DNA of 64,000 bases. It comes from an uncultured Lachnospiraceae bacterium (GTDB taxonomy: Bacteria > Bacillota > Clostridia > Lachnospirales > Lachnospiraceae). The position numbers were made by a program, and so were the translations under genes. The notes beneath the pieces are model-generated. The model saw only the letters and a program-made list of their open reading frames with translations, did not search any database and was not told the origin of the DNA. Shown here piece by piece: positions 25,679 through 33,303 of this stretch (position 1 is its first letter; the number at the start of each line of letters is the position of its first letter). Where the stretch lies: contig CACXAT010000011.1 of assembly GCA_902765725.1 (NCBI GenBank), positions 1 to 64,000 on the forward strand, given 5' to 3'.

Positions 25679-26734
25679 TCACTCTGTTCCGGCGCCCGCC
25701 CAGTCGCCTCTGCTGACCACCACCTGGTACCCTACGCTGCGGATCCTCTGTTCCATGCATCTTCTGCACTCAGCCGCCTCGTCCCCGGTGCAGATCTTGC
25801 CGTCATACAGCATGTATTTCTCCCGCACAGGGGCAGGAGACAGGTTCGGCATGACGACATTGGCCCCGGCCAGGATCCCTTTTTCCCGTCCTCTCGGATC
25901 GATCGTACCAAGAGCAGTAGTTGCAGGCAGGAGCACATCCGGCAGCATGAGCCTTGTGATCGCCAGAAGGTGGAGGGTATCCTCGAGGGTCCCTCTTGCC
26001 CTGTCTCTGAAGGGAGTGTCTTTGTGCGGGATGAAGGGCCCGATCCCCACCATCTGGGGGCCGAATTCCTTCATGAACAGAAGATCTTCGACCACGTGCT
26101 CCACTGTCTGGAAGGGGGATCCCACCATGATCCCGCAGCCCACCTGGTAGCCGATCTCCTTCAGATCATACAGGCACCTGATCCGGTTGTCCCGGGACAT
26201 CTCCTGCGGATGGAGAAGGGCGTAGTGCTGCGCGTTGATCGTCTCGTGGCGAAGCAGATAGCGGTCCGCCCCTGCATCGTAATAGGCCTGGTAGCTTGCC
26301 CTGCTCTTCTCTCCGATCGACAGCGTCACCGCGATATCCGGATGTCTATCCTTGATCTTCGAGACTATACTGCAGATCTTCTCATCGGAATACCACAGAT
26401 CCTCGCCGCTCTGCAGAACGATCGTGCGAAATCCCAGCGCATAACCCTGCTCGGCGCACTCCAGGATCTCGTCTGTCTGGAGGCGGTAGCGCTCACAGTG
26501 CTCATTTCCCCTGCGAAGGCCGCAGTAGAGGCAGTTGTTCCTGCAATAGCTGCTGAACTCGATCAGGCCGCGCAGATATACGTCTGTCCCGTAGTTCTCC
26601 CGGCGCACCTCACAGGCCGCGTCGTACAGGTACTGCTCCTCCTCGCCCGTCAGGGACGTCAGCAGGATGCCAAGATCCTGCGGGTCCAGAATTCCATCCT
26701 TCTTCAGCTGTCCGATCCGCTCTGTATTGTTCAT
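25679..26734 (-). CDS. hydE: [FeFe]-hydrogenase maturase HydE (radical SAM)
   Basis: 351 residues from ATG 26734; a GTG 15 bases earlier, overlapping hydF, is an alternative. It is a radical SAM TIM barrel. CRNNCLYCG gives the SAM-cluster ligands Cys64, Cys68 and Cys71, followed by GFRTIVLQSGED and, near the end, CTGDEAAECRRC as a possible second cluster site. HydE processes the mononuclear iron precursor made by HydG into part of the diiron subcluster of the H-cluster. HydG is not in this window. HydE is the last gene of the operon; its stop falls just upstream of the tRNA-Val promoter. BioB- or PylB-like enzymes are the nearest alternatives, but the hydF neighbour makes HydE clear. Confidence 0.92.
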   Translation of the reverse strand: MNNTERIGQLKKDGILDPQDLGILLTSLTGEEEQYLYDAACEVRRENYGTDVYLRGLIEFSSYCRNNCLYCGLRRGNEHCERYRLQTDEILECAEQGYALGFRTIVLQSGEDLWYSDEKICSIVSKIKDRHPDIAVTLSIGEKSRASYQAYYDAGADRYLLRHETINAQHYALLHPQEMSRDNRIRCLYDLKEIGYQVGCGIMVGSPFQTVEHVVEDLLFMKEFGPQMVGIGPFIPHKDTPFRDRARGTLEDTLHLLAITRLMLPDVLLPATTALGTIDPRGREKGILAGANVVMPNLSPAPVREKYMLYDGKICTGDEAAECRRCMEQRIRSVGYQVVVSRGDWAGAGTE

Positions 26735-26739
26735 CTCAT

Positions 26740-27978
26740 TTATCCCCACTTGTCCTTCTCAGGGATCACCTGAAGCGCCCTGTCCAGGATGCCGTTTACT
26801 TCCGCGATCGCCATCCCGTAATTCGTGATCGGGACCTGCTGCTGCACGGCGCGCCGGTTCCTGGCCGCCACCTCCCGCTCATTCAGCATGCAGGAGCCGC
26901 AGTGGATGATCACCGCATATTTCTTCAGGTCTTCCGGAAATGAAAGCCCCGACGAGGTCTCAAAGGTCAGCTGTTTTCCGCTGTAGGCGCGGATCCATGC
27001 CGGCAGCTTCACGGTCCCGATATCCCCGCACTGCCTGTGGTGGGTGCAGCCTTCTGAGATCAGCACCCTGTCCTGATCCCTGAGCTCCTTCAGAGCGCGT
27101 ATGCCCCGCAGCTGGATCTTCAGGGCGCCCTTGTATCTTGCCATCAGGATCGAGAAGGATGTGAGAGGGATGTCTTCCGGAACGATCCGGCCCACTTCCT
27201 TGAATGCCTGGCTGTCTGTGATGACCAGTGCCGGTTTCTCCTCCAGCTTTTCCAGGGTCTGCGCCAGCTCCGATTCCCGCACGCACATGACCCTGACCCC
27301 GTGGTCCAGGGCATCCCGGATCACCTGCACCTGGGGAAGGATCAGCCTCCCCTTCGGTGCCGCGAAATCGATCGGGATCACCAGGATGATCAGGTCCATC
27401 GGGCGGACCAGGTCTGAGAGAAGAGGACGCTCCCTGCTCTCTTCGGCAGCCTTTCCGATCCGGGCGATCTCCTCCTTCAGCTCTGGCACATTTTCCCCGG
27501 TCAGGGCGCTGACCGATATCTGCTTTATGGAGAGATCCTCCTCCGTTTTCGGCGCGCTTCCCGCCTCCGGGCCTTCCGCCTTCACCAGGTCGCTCTTGTT
27601 CCACGCGAGGATGCAGGGCGTTCCCTGTTCTTCAAAAAGCTTCAGAAGTTCTCTGTCGCACCCGGTGAGTCCCTGGCTGATGTCTGCCACAAGGACCGCG
27701 ACATCGGTCCTTTGCAATATCTCCCGGGTCTTCTGCACGCGCAGCTGTCCCAGGGTGCCCTCATCATCAAATCCTGGCGTGTCCGTGATGACCACCGGTC
27801 CCAGGGGGAGCAGCTCCATGGACTTTACCACCGGATCCGTCGTCGTCCCCCTGATGTCAGATACGATGGACATCTGCTGGTTGGTGACGGCATTGACCAG
27901 GCTGGATTTGCCGGCATTTCTTCTGCCGAAAAAGGCGATGTGTACCCGCTCTGAGCGCGGAGTGTCATTCATGCTCAT
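26740..27978 (-). CDS. hydF: [FeFe]-hydrogenase H-cluster maturation GTPase HydF
   Basis: 412 residues, three parts as in HydF. The GTPase domain (about 10-180) has GRRNAGKSSL, RGTTTDP, DTPGF and NKSD. A dimerisation domain follows. The C-terminal Fe-S domain has CTHHRQCGD and, about 50 residues on, HCGSCMLN, the CxH...HCxxC cluster ligands. HydF is the scaffold that receives and delivers the diiron subcluster. GGAG lies 7 bases before ATG 27978. It overlaps or nearly abuts hydE, and follows the 406-aa nitrogenase-like gene after 67 bp. Confidence 0.94.
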   Translation of the reverse strand: MSMNDTPRSERVHIAFFGRRNAGKSSLVNAVTNQQMSIVSDIRGTTTDPVVKSMELLPLGPVVITDTPGFDDEGTLGQLRVQKTREILQRTDVAVLVADISQGLTGCDRELLKLFEEQGTPCILAWNKSDLVKAEGPEAGSAPKTEEDLSIKQISVSALTGENVPELKEEIARIGKAAEESRERPLLSDLVRPMDLIILVIPIDFAAPKGRLILPQVQVIRDALDHGVRVMCVRESELAQTLEKLEEKPALVITDSQAFKEVGRIVPEDIPLTSFSILMARYKGALKIQLRGIRALKELRDQDRVLISEGCTHHRQCGDIGTVKLPAWIRAYSGKQLTFETSSGLSFPEDLKKYAVIIHCGSCMLNEREVAARNRRAVQQQVPITNYGMAIAEVNGILDRALQVIPEKDKWG

Positions 27979-28045
27979 ATCTGTGCTCCTGACTGCTTTC
28001 CCTGAACGGAAAGCCTGTGATCACCCGATCCGTTTGCAGATCCGT

Positions 28046-29266
28046 TTACCCGATCAGCGGCTTGATCTGATTCAGGTACAGTCTGCCTGAATACGCGAAA
28101 TGAGGAAGCTCGTGAAACTCGGTTCCCTGTCCGCACGCGATGCGCAGCATGGGATCTGCCGTCACATCCTGGTATCCTGCAAGAACCTGCCGGATCTCTT
28201 CTTCTCCCTGGGGCCTGTGGTCTGCATCTGAAATCAGACCTTCCCAGGTCTCTGTCAGACAGACGATGTTACATCCTGCCTGCCCCCTGAGCGCCCGGTC
28301 CGCCGCGACAGATCCCATGGTTACGGGTTCCCCGCAGACAGCCCTTGTGCTGCTGCCGCCCATCTCTCCCAGCACTTCCAGGTACGGAACCCTGTCCTGC
28401 CCGGTCTTTGCAGCCTCGGCAAGCGCGCCAAGCAGAGTGTCACGGAAGGCCCCGACCGGTATGCCGGCGGCAAATGGAATATTGTACTTCTCCTTCATGA
28501 ACCTGGCGGCATAGATCCCCGCGGAGGAGATGACCAGATTCACGTCCGCCACAGGAGCGCGCCGAAGCGCCTCCAGACCATCTCCCATTCCCCAGACGGA
28601 GACCGTCTCAAAGCCGTTGTCCGCAAGGATCTTTTTCAGAGTCCATATCTGCTCCCGGACGGTAAAATCCAGAGGGGTCGCACCGAGAATATTGACGCGG
28701 ATCCGTCTGCTGCTGTCTCCGGAGCCCTCTGCCGGACAGACATCTTCTGCCAGGCCGGCATCTTCTGCCGGGCCGGCCAGATCTTCCTTCGGACTGCCGC
28801 TCTCTTCCCACAGCATCTTCGCAAGCTCCAGGAAGGCCTGGCCCGCGCCGTAGGTGTAATCATGCATCGCATTCGTCTCGACGTGAAATGCGGGTATTCC
28901 GGTCACCCGGGTTACCTTGCTGCAGACAGCGCGAAAATCGGTTCCGATCAGCCAGGGAACCGGCGAGTTGGCGATGGCGATGAACCTAGGATGATAGAGG
29001 GCCGCCGACTCGGCGATGTCGTCGATCAGTTTCTGATCATTGCCGGTGATGGCGTCTATGTCCCTGAGGCCGGAGAGAAAGATCAGGCTCTCCATATCCA
29101 TCCAGCGGATCTCATCGTGGGTATTGTAGGTGGAGTTGCAGCCAGAGGGATCATGCATGATAACCATCCCGCCAAGCTCATACAGAGCCGAGCACACGCC
29201 GGATACGTCGCCGGTGAAGACCGGCAGAGACCAGAAGGTCTGACGCTTCCAGTTTTCTCTCATCAT
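28046..29266 (-). CDS. Nitrogenase component-1-like protein, K/N-type (406 aa)
   Basis: 406 residues of the NifK/NifN-like oxidoreductase fold. HDPSGCNSTYN (Cys43) occupies the place of the HGSQGC cluster cysteine of NifK; IRWMDMESLIFLSGLRDIDAI and NDQKLIDDI follow as in the family. Where NifK has its TTCMAEVIGDD cysteine, this protein reads SPVPWLIGTD with no Cys. A variable acidic linker (about 165-190) separates the second subdomain. It is clearly homologous to residues about 490-855 of the fused protein at 35.7-38.3 kb. Its start overlaps the stop of the partner gene by 4 bases (ATGA). It presumably forms a heteromer with the 462-aa protein. Substrate unknown. Confidence 0.82.
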   Translation of the reverse strand: MMRENWKRQTFWSLPVFTGDVSGVCSALYELGGMVIMHDPSGCNSTYNTHDEIRWMDMESLIFLSGLRDIDAITGNDQKLIDDIAESAALYHPRFIAIANSPVPWLIGTDFRAVCSKVTRVTGIPAFHVETNAMHDYTYGAGQAFLELAKMLWEESGSPKEDLAGPAEDAGLAEDVCPAEGSGDSSRRIRVNILGATPLDFTVREQIWTLKKILADNGFETVSVWGMGDGLEALRRAPVADVNLVISSAGIYAARFMKEKYNIPFAAGIPVGAFRDTLLGALAEAAKTGQDRVPYLEVLGEMGGSSTRAVCGEPVTMGSVAADRALRGQAGCNIVCLTETWEGLISDADHRPQGEEEIRQVLAGYQDVTADPMLRIACGQGTEFHELPHFAYSGRLYLNQIKPLIG

Positions 29267-30651
29267 ATGCCATGCTCCTCTCTTCTCTGCGCCTGATCAG
29301 CTCCCGGCAGGCTGCATCCTGACGGAACGTCACACAGGCTCGGCCATCCCATTCCCTTCCGGGGTACGATGTCCCTCATGTCCTTCTCCGCATCCAGCGC
29401 CTCCTCTGCCATGCGGCAGAGCTTCCGGATCCCGTCATATCCCCACAATCCGCCGCTCTCGATCATGTTCACGAAGTATCCTGTCTGCTCGAACCACGCA
29501 GCCTTCTGGCCAAGCGCCAGAACCCTGTCCCGGGGCGCGGAGCCTGTAAGAAGCTCCCTCCGGATGGCCTGGGGCCTCATGGTCGCAGTGATCTCCAGCT
29601 GCGGGGCATGCTCCTGAAGCCACGCGAGGGCCGGCTTCTCTTCTTCCAGGACCGAGTCCAGATAGATCCGCTCCACGCAGATCCCGTGCTCAAGAAACAG
29701 CTTCGCGATCCCGAGGGGTCTCTGGTGGCAGGTATAATCGATCACCACGGGGGTGTCTCCCAGTCTGTCCTTCAGATGGGACAGGGCCTCCTCGCACAGG
29801 CGCTCCTCCTCATCCATCCGGCAGTTCATTCCGGCCTTCAGGCCGATCTTTGCAAGCGCTTCCTCCAGCTGCCGGTATTCCTCACGGATCTCTTCATAAT
29901 CCACTGCCGGCGGAAGGTACAGATAACCGCAGTCCATACGCCCGGACAGTTCACTGATCCCGCTTTGGGCGTTCATGTAGGTGCAGATATTCAGCTGCGC
30001 CTCGCCAAGCGCCTGATACTCTTCATAGGTTTTGCAGTCCTGCAGCTGTCTTGCGTCGCAGCCGCTCCTGCCCAGCACTTCCAGAAGTTCACTGCCCTCC
30101 GGATAGGGGACATCGCAGCCAAGGACATTGACCCTGCCCGGGACCTGCCGGCGGGGCACGATGGGCTCATACTCGAAGCCCCTGAGCTTCATATCCGGCG
30201 TGGGGCCGGTCTTCTGGCGCACACAGTCCATATAGCAGCGCACGAAGCAGATATCCGGATAGCGCTCCCTGAGCTTTTTCAGGATATACTCCTCGTCGCT
30301 TGACACGAACACATGCAGGCAGACCAGAAACAGGAACACCACCGGCGGATGCTTCTCCAGATGGTCTATGACATTGGCCGTTCCTTCGATGGTGATGGTC
30401 TCCAGATTATCCGTCATCACGTCCATCTCACTGAGGGTGACACAGGAAAACCGGTCCTGGCAGCCCATCTCCGCAGCGGTCATGACGACTCCGCGCATGC
30501 AGTTGTCCGAGCACACATAGATGCTGTGGGCCCCCGGGACCAGCATGCTGATATGAACGATATTCCAGGTTCCGTGGACCGGGGCATTGTACTCCAGCCT
30601 CTGCGGAAACGGCAGCGGATACTGCGCTTCTTTTACCTCTACTCTATACAT
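29263..30651 (-). CDS. Nitrogenase component-1-like protein, D/E-type (462 aa)
   Basis: 462 residues of the NifD/NifE-like fold. IVHISMLVPGAHSIYVCSDNC places Cys47/Cys51 where NifD has its HGPVGC cysteine (motif quoted in part), and VCLHVFVSSDE (Cys111) lines up with the NifD SECPVGLIGDD segment. A further Cys-rich stretch is VRCYMDCVRQ. It resembles residues 1 to about 450 of the fused protein at 35.7-38.3 kb (matching TNLET/TIEG-like, DCKTYEEYQALG versus RCENYEAFEKMA). It overlaps the TM1266-type gene upstream by 13 bases and the 406-aa gene downstream by 4, so the three are translationally coupled. Classed as nitrogenase-like; not a canonical nitrogenase. Confidence 0.8.
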   Translation of the reverse strand: MYRVEVKEAQYPLPFPQRLEYNAPVHGTWNIVHISMLVPGAHSIYVCSDNCMRGVVMTAAEMGCQDRFSCVTLSEMDVMTDNLETITIEGTANVIDHLEKHPPVVFLFLVCLHVFVSSDEEYILKKLRERYPDICFVRCYMDCVRQKTGPTPDMKLRGFEYEPIVPRRQVPGRVNVLGCDVPYPEGSELLEVLGRSGCDARQLQDCKTYEEYQALGEAQLNICTYMNAQSGISELSGRMDCGYLYLPPAVDYEEIREEYRQLEEALAKIGLKAGMNCRMDEEERLCEEALSHLKDRLGDTPVVIDYTCHQRPLGIAKLFLEHGICVERIYLDSVLEEEKPALAWLQEHAPQLEITATMRPQAIRRELLTGSAPRDRVLALGQKAAWFEQTGYFVNMIESGGLWGYDGIRKLCRMAEEALDAEKDMRDIVPRKGMGWPSLCDVPSGCSLPGADQAQRREEHGI

Positions 30652-30923
30652 ACTTCCCTGCCTTGCTCAGCGGGTGTGATCACGTTGGAATACACGACCT
30701 TGCCGGACACGCCCTTCAGCCTTCCGATCCTGCCGGAGAGGGCGGAAATGAAATCCTGCGGCGCGTCCATGGCGACGCTGATGATGCTGACACCGCATCT
30801 GCGGTACGGAATGCCCATACGTCCGATGATGTAAGGCGCTGCCTCATGCAGATATTCATTCAGTTTCGGGACCGCGTCCATGTCTGACACGATGATGGAC
30901 AGGATCGCAACTCTGGTCTCCAT
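30639..30923 (-). CDS. TM1266-type putative iron-only hydrogenase system regulator
   Basis: 94 residues with an ACT/NikR-C-like ferredoxin fold: VAILSIIVSDMDAVPKLNEYL, MGIPYRRCGVSIISVAMDAP, and the basic GRIGRLKGVSGKVVYS. The family (TM1266) sits beside hydrogenase maturation genes in Thermotoga and Clostridia and is annotated as a putative regulator; ligand and target are not known. AGGAGGACATGAGCT precedes ATG 30923. It lies between hypE and the split component-1 pair, overlapping the latter. Confidence 0.85.
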   Translation of the reverse strand: METRVAILSIIVSDMDAVPKLNEYLHEAAPYIIGRMGIPYRRCGVSIISVAMDAPQDFISALSGRIGRLKGVSGKVVYSNVITPAEQGREVCIE

Positions 30924-30974
30924 AGCTCATGTCCTCCTTCTGCCGCTTGCGCGGCACTGTCTGCAGTGTGCTCC

Positions 30975-31988
30975 TCAGCAGATCCTGGGAAGCAGTTCAT
31001 TTCCCGGCTGGGGCAGATAGGTCTGGGTTCCGATCTGGGTGCGCAGGACTACCTTTCCCGCCTCTTCCTCTGTGACCGTTCCGATCACCTTCGCGCCTTC
31101 TGTGTGGGGCTGCTGCCGGAGGATCTCCAGAACTTTCTCAGTCTTGTCTCCGGGAACGATCATGACCAGGGTTCCCTCGCAGGCAAGATACATGGGGTCA
31201 AGGCCCAGCATCCCGGTAACGCCCCGTACCTGATCCTGCACCGGAATCGACTCCGCGTCCAGAAGGAAGCCTACGCCGCTCTCCTGGGCGATCTCATAGA
31301 GGACCGTTCCGACACCGCCTCTGGTGGCATCCCGGATCACGTGAACGTCCGGAACCTCGCTGAGCACTGCCTGCACCGCGTTCCACAGAGGAGCGCAGTC
31401 GCTCTTTACGTCCGCCTCGATCCCGTACTCATCTCTCTCCAGAAGGATGCAGCAGCCGTGTCTGCCGATGTCACCGGTGACCAGGACGCTGTCTCCGCTC
31501 TTTGCAAGAGCGCCGGAGGTGGTCACGCCTTCCATGATCTGGCCCACACCGGTGGTGGTAATGAAGAGGCCGTCCACCTGCCCCTTCCCGGCAACCTTCG
31601 TATCGCCGGCCACGATCCGCACGCCGACCTCCGCAGCCGTCTTCTCCATGGCAGCGGCCACTTCCTCCAGCCTGTCCATCGGAAAACCCTCTTCGATGAC
31701 AAATCCGCAGGTCATGTAGAGCGGCTCTGCCCCCATGCAGGCCAGGTCATTGACCGTGCCGCAGATCGACAGCTTGCCGATATTGCCGCCGTTGAAAAAC
31801 TGCGGCGATACGATAAACCCGTCCGTCGTCATGGCGATCTTCCCCTCCGGAGCCGGCAGCACCGCCGCGTCATCCGCAGTAAAATACGGGTTTGAGAAAT
31901 GCTTCTTAAAAACCTGTCCGATCAGCTCCGCGGTCTGCTTTCCTCCCGCGCCGTGGGCAAGCGTAACGGTTTTTCCCTCAAGGCTCAT
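30975..31988 (-). CDS. hypE: Carbamoyl-dehydratase HypE
   Basis: 337 residues, PurM/AIR-synthase fold. The start LAHGAGGKQTAELI is typical of HypE, ATP-binding residues follow (TTDGFIVSP, GDTKVAGKG), and the protein ends exactly in LLPRIC. The terminal Cys337 is the residue that is carbamoylated by HypF and dehydrated to thiocyanate. Its product is the CN ligand passed to the HypCD iron. Nothing essential is missing. It lies 61 bp after hypD. Confidence 0.96.
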   Translation of the reverse strand: MSLEGKTVTLAHGAGGKQTAELIGQVFKKHFSNPYFTADDAAVLPAPEGKIAMTTDGFIVSPQFFNGGNIGKLSICGTVNDLACMGAEPLYMTCGFVIEEGFPMDRLEEVAAAMEKTAAEVGVRIVAGDTKVAGKGQVDGLFITTTGVGQIMEGVTTSGALAKSGDSVLVTGDIGRHGCCILLERDEYGIEADVKSDCAPLWNAVQAVLSEVPDVHVIRDATRGGVGTVLYEIAQESGVGFLLDAESIPVQDQVRGVTGMLGLDPMYLACEGTLVMIVPGDKTEKVLEILRQQPHTEGAKVIGTVTEEEAGKVVLRTQIGTQTYLPQPGNELLPRIC

Positions 31989-32049
31989 TGTTCTATCCTC
32001 TCTCTATTTCAGTTTGGTCGTGCATACTGCACGAGTGACAGACTTCGGT

Positions 32050-33093
32050 TCAGGAGCGTTTGTACAGATACCAGGCAGAGCATGCGCCCTCCGAGGATAC
32101 CATGCAGGCTCCCACCGGGTGCTCCGGCGTACATGCCTTTCCGTAGACCGGACACTGCTGGGGCGTGCACTTTCCCTGCAGGACTTCTCCGCAGCGGCAG
32201 GCCTTGTTCTCCCTGCCCTCGATCTTCGGAAGGGAGTACTTGACGCGGGCATCATATGCCGCGAACTCCCCTCGCAGCTTCATGCCGGATCCGGCAAGCT
32301 CTCCGATCCCTCTCCATCTGGAATCGCAGGGCTCCATGTATTTCTCCACCAGGGCGACGGCCTGGGGGCTTCCCGCGTCCGTGACCACTCTCGGATAGCA
32401 GTTCACGAAGAACGGTTTTCCCTCCCGGGTCTTCTTCACGATCACGGCGATCGCTGTGAGAAGCTCTGCGGGAGTGAAGCCGCAGACGACTCCGCTCATG
32501 CCCATCCTGAGCATCTCCAGACAGTCCCCGGTCCCGACCACGGCGCAGACATGTCCCGGATACAGGTAGGCATCCGTGGTATGCATCATGGCTCTGTAGG
32601 CGGCGGGCATGGTCTTGTTGGCCGTCAGCAGGGAGAAGTTGTCAAGTCCGTCTTCCATCGCCGACTGCAGGGCTATGCAGGAGGACGGCGTCGTGGTCTC
32701 AAAGCCCACGGACAGGAATACCACCTGCTCCTGCGGATGCTCTCTGGCATACTGCTCCGCGTCCGCCGGGGAGTAGACCACCTTGACAGCGGCGCCTTTC
32801 CCCCTGGCCGTCTGAAGACTCTGGGAGGAGCCGGGTACCCGCACCAGGTCCCCGAAGGTACAGACCGTGCAGCCCTTTTCCAGGGCCAGCATGACCGCTT
32901 CGTCGATAAATGAGACCGGCGTCACGCACACCGGACATCCGGGCCCGGAGATCAGGCGGATGTTTTCCGGAAGCAGGTTCCGGATTCCCTGACGGAAGAT
33001 CTCATGGGTATGGGTCCCGCACACCTCCATGATACGGATCGGCGGGCCGTCATAGCTCTCTATGACAGAACGGGCTTTCTCTATAGCGTTCAT
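32050..33093 (-). CDS. hypD: Hydrogenase maturation protein HypD
   Basis: 347 residues. Family motifs are CGTHTHEIFRQG (about 26-37), GPGCPVCVTP (about 60-70) and GFETTTPSS. The C-terminal cysteines RCGEVLQGKCTPQQCP...GACMVSSEGACSAWY build the [4Fe-4S] site and thiol relay. HypD with HypC is the scaffold on which the Fe(CN)2CO unit is assembled. It overlaps the hypC stop by four bases (ATGA). Confidence 0.96.
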   Translation of the reverse strand: MNAIEKARSVIESYDGPPIRIMEVCGTHTHEIFRQGIRNLLPENIRLISGPGCPVCVTPVSFIDEAVMLALEKGCTVCTFGDLVRVPGSSQSLQTARGKGAAVKVVYSPADAEQYAREHPQEQVVFLSVGFETTTPSSCIALQSAMEDGLDNFSLLTANKTMPAAYRAMMHTTDAYLYPGHVCAVVGTGDCLEMLRMGMSGVVCGFTPAELLTAIAVIVKKTREGKPFFVNCYPRVVTDAGSPQAVALVEKYMEPCDSRWRGIGELAGSGMKLRGEFAAYDARVKYSLPKIEGRENKACRCGEVLQGKCTPQQCPVYGKACTPEHPVGACMVSSEGACSAWYLYKRS

Positions 33094-33302
33094 AACAGGA
33101 AATCCTCCATCAGATCATCTGCTTCGTCTGTGTCACTTCCCGCGATCTTCGCGATCGCAGCACCGGCATGCACCATCACATAGTCGCCCGGTTCCAGATC
33201 CGACAGCAGCGCCGCGGATACCTCTCGCCTTGCACCGGACGCGTCCACCAGGGCCGTTCCCCTGCTCACACTCACAACCTTTGCCGACAGACCGACACAC
33301 AT
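33090..33302 (-). CDS. hypC: Hydrogenase maturation chaperone HypC
   Basis: 70 residues, a small OB-like barrel. The essential N-terminal Cys2 (MCVG) and the conserved His of DYVMVHAGAAI are present. The tail is acidic. HypC carries the iron unit with HypD and normally hands it to the large subunit of a [NiFe] hydrogenase, which is not found in this window. AAGGAGGAAC, inside the hypF stop region, is its ribosome site. Confidence 0.95.
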   Translation of the reverse strand: MCVGLSAKVVSVSRGTALVDASGARREVSAALLSDLEPGDYVMVHAGAAIAKIAGSDTDEADDLMEDFLL

Positions 33303-33303
33303 A

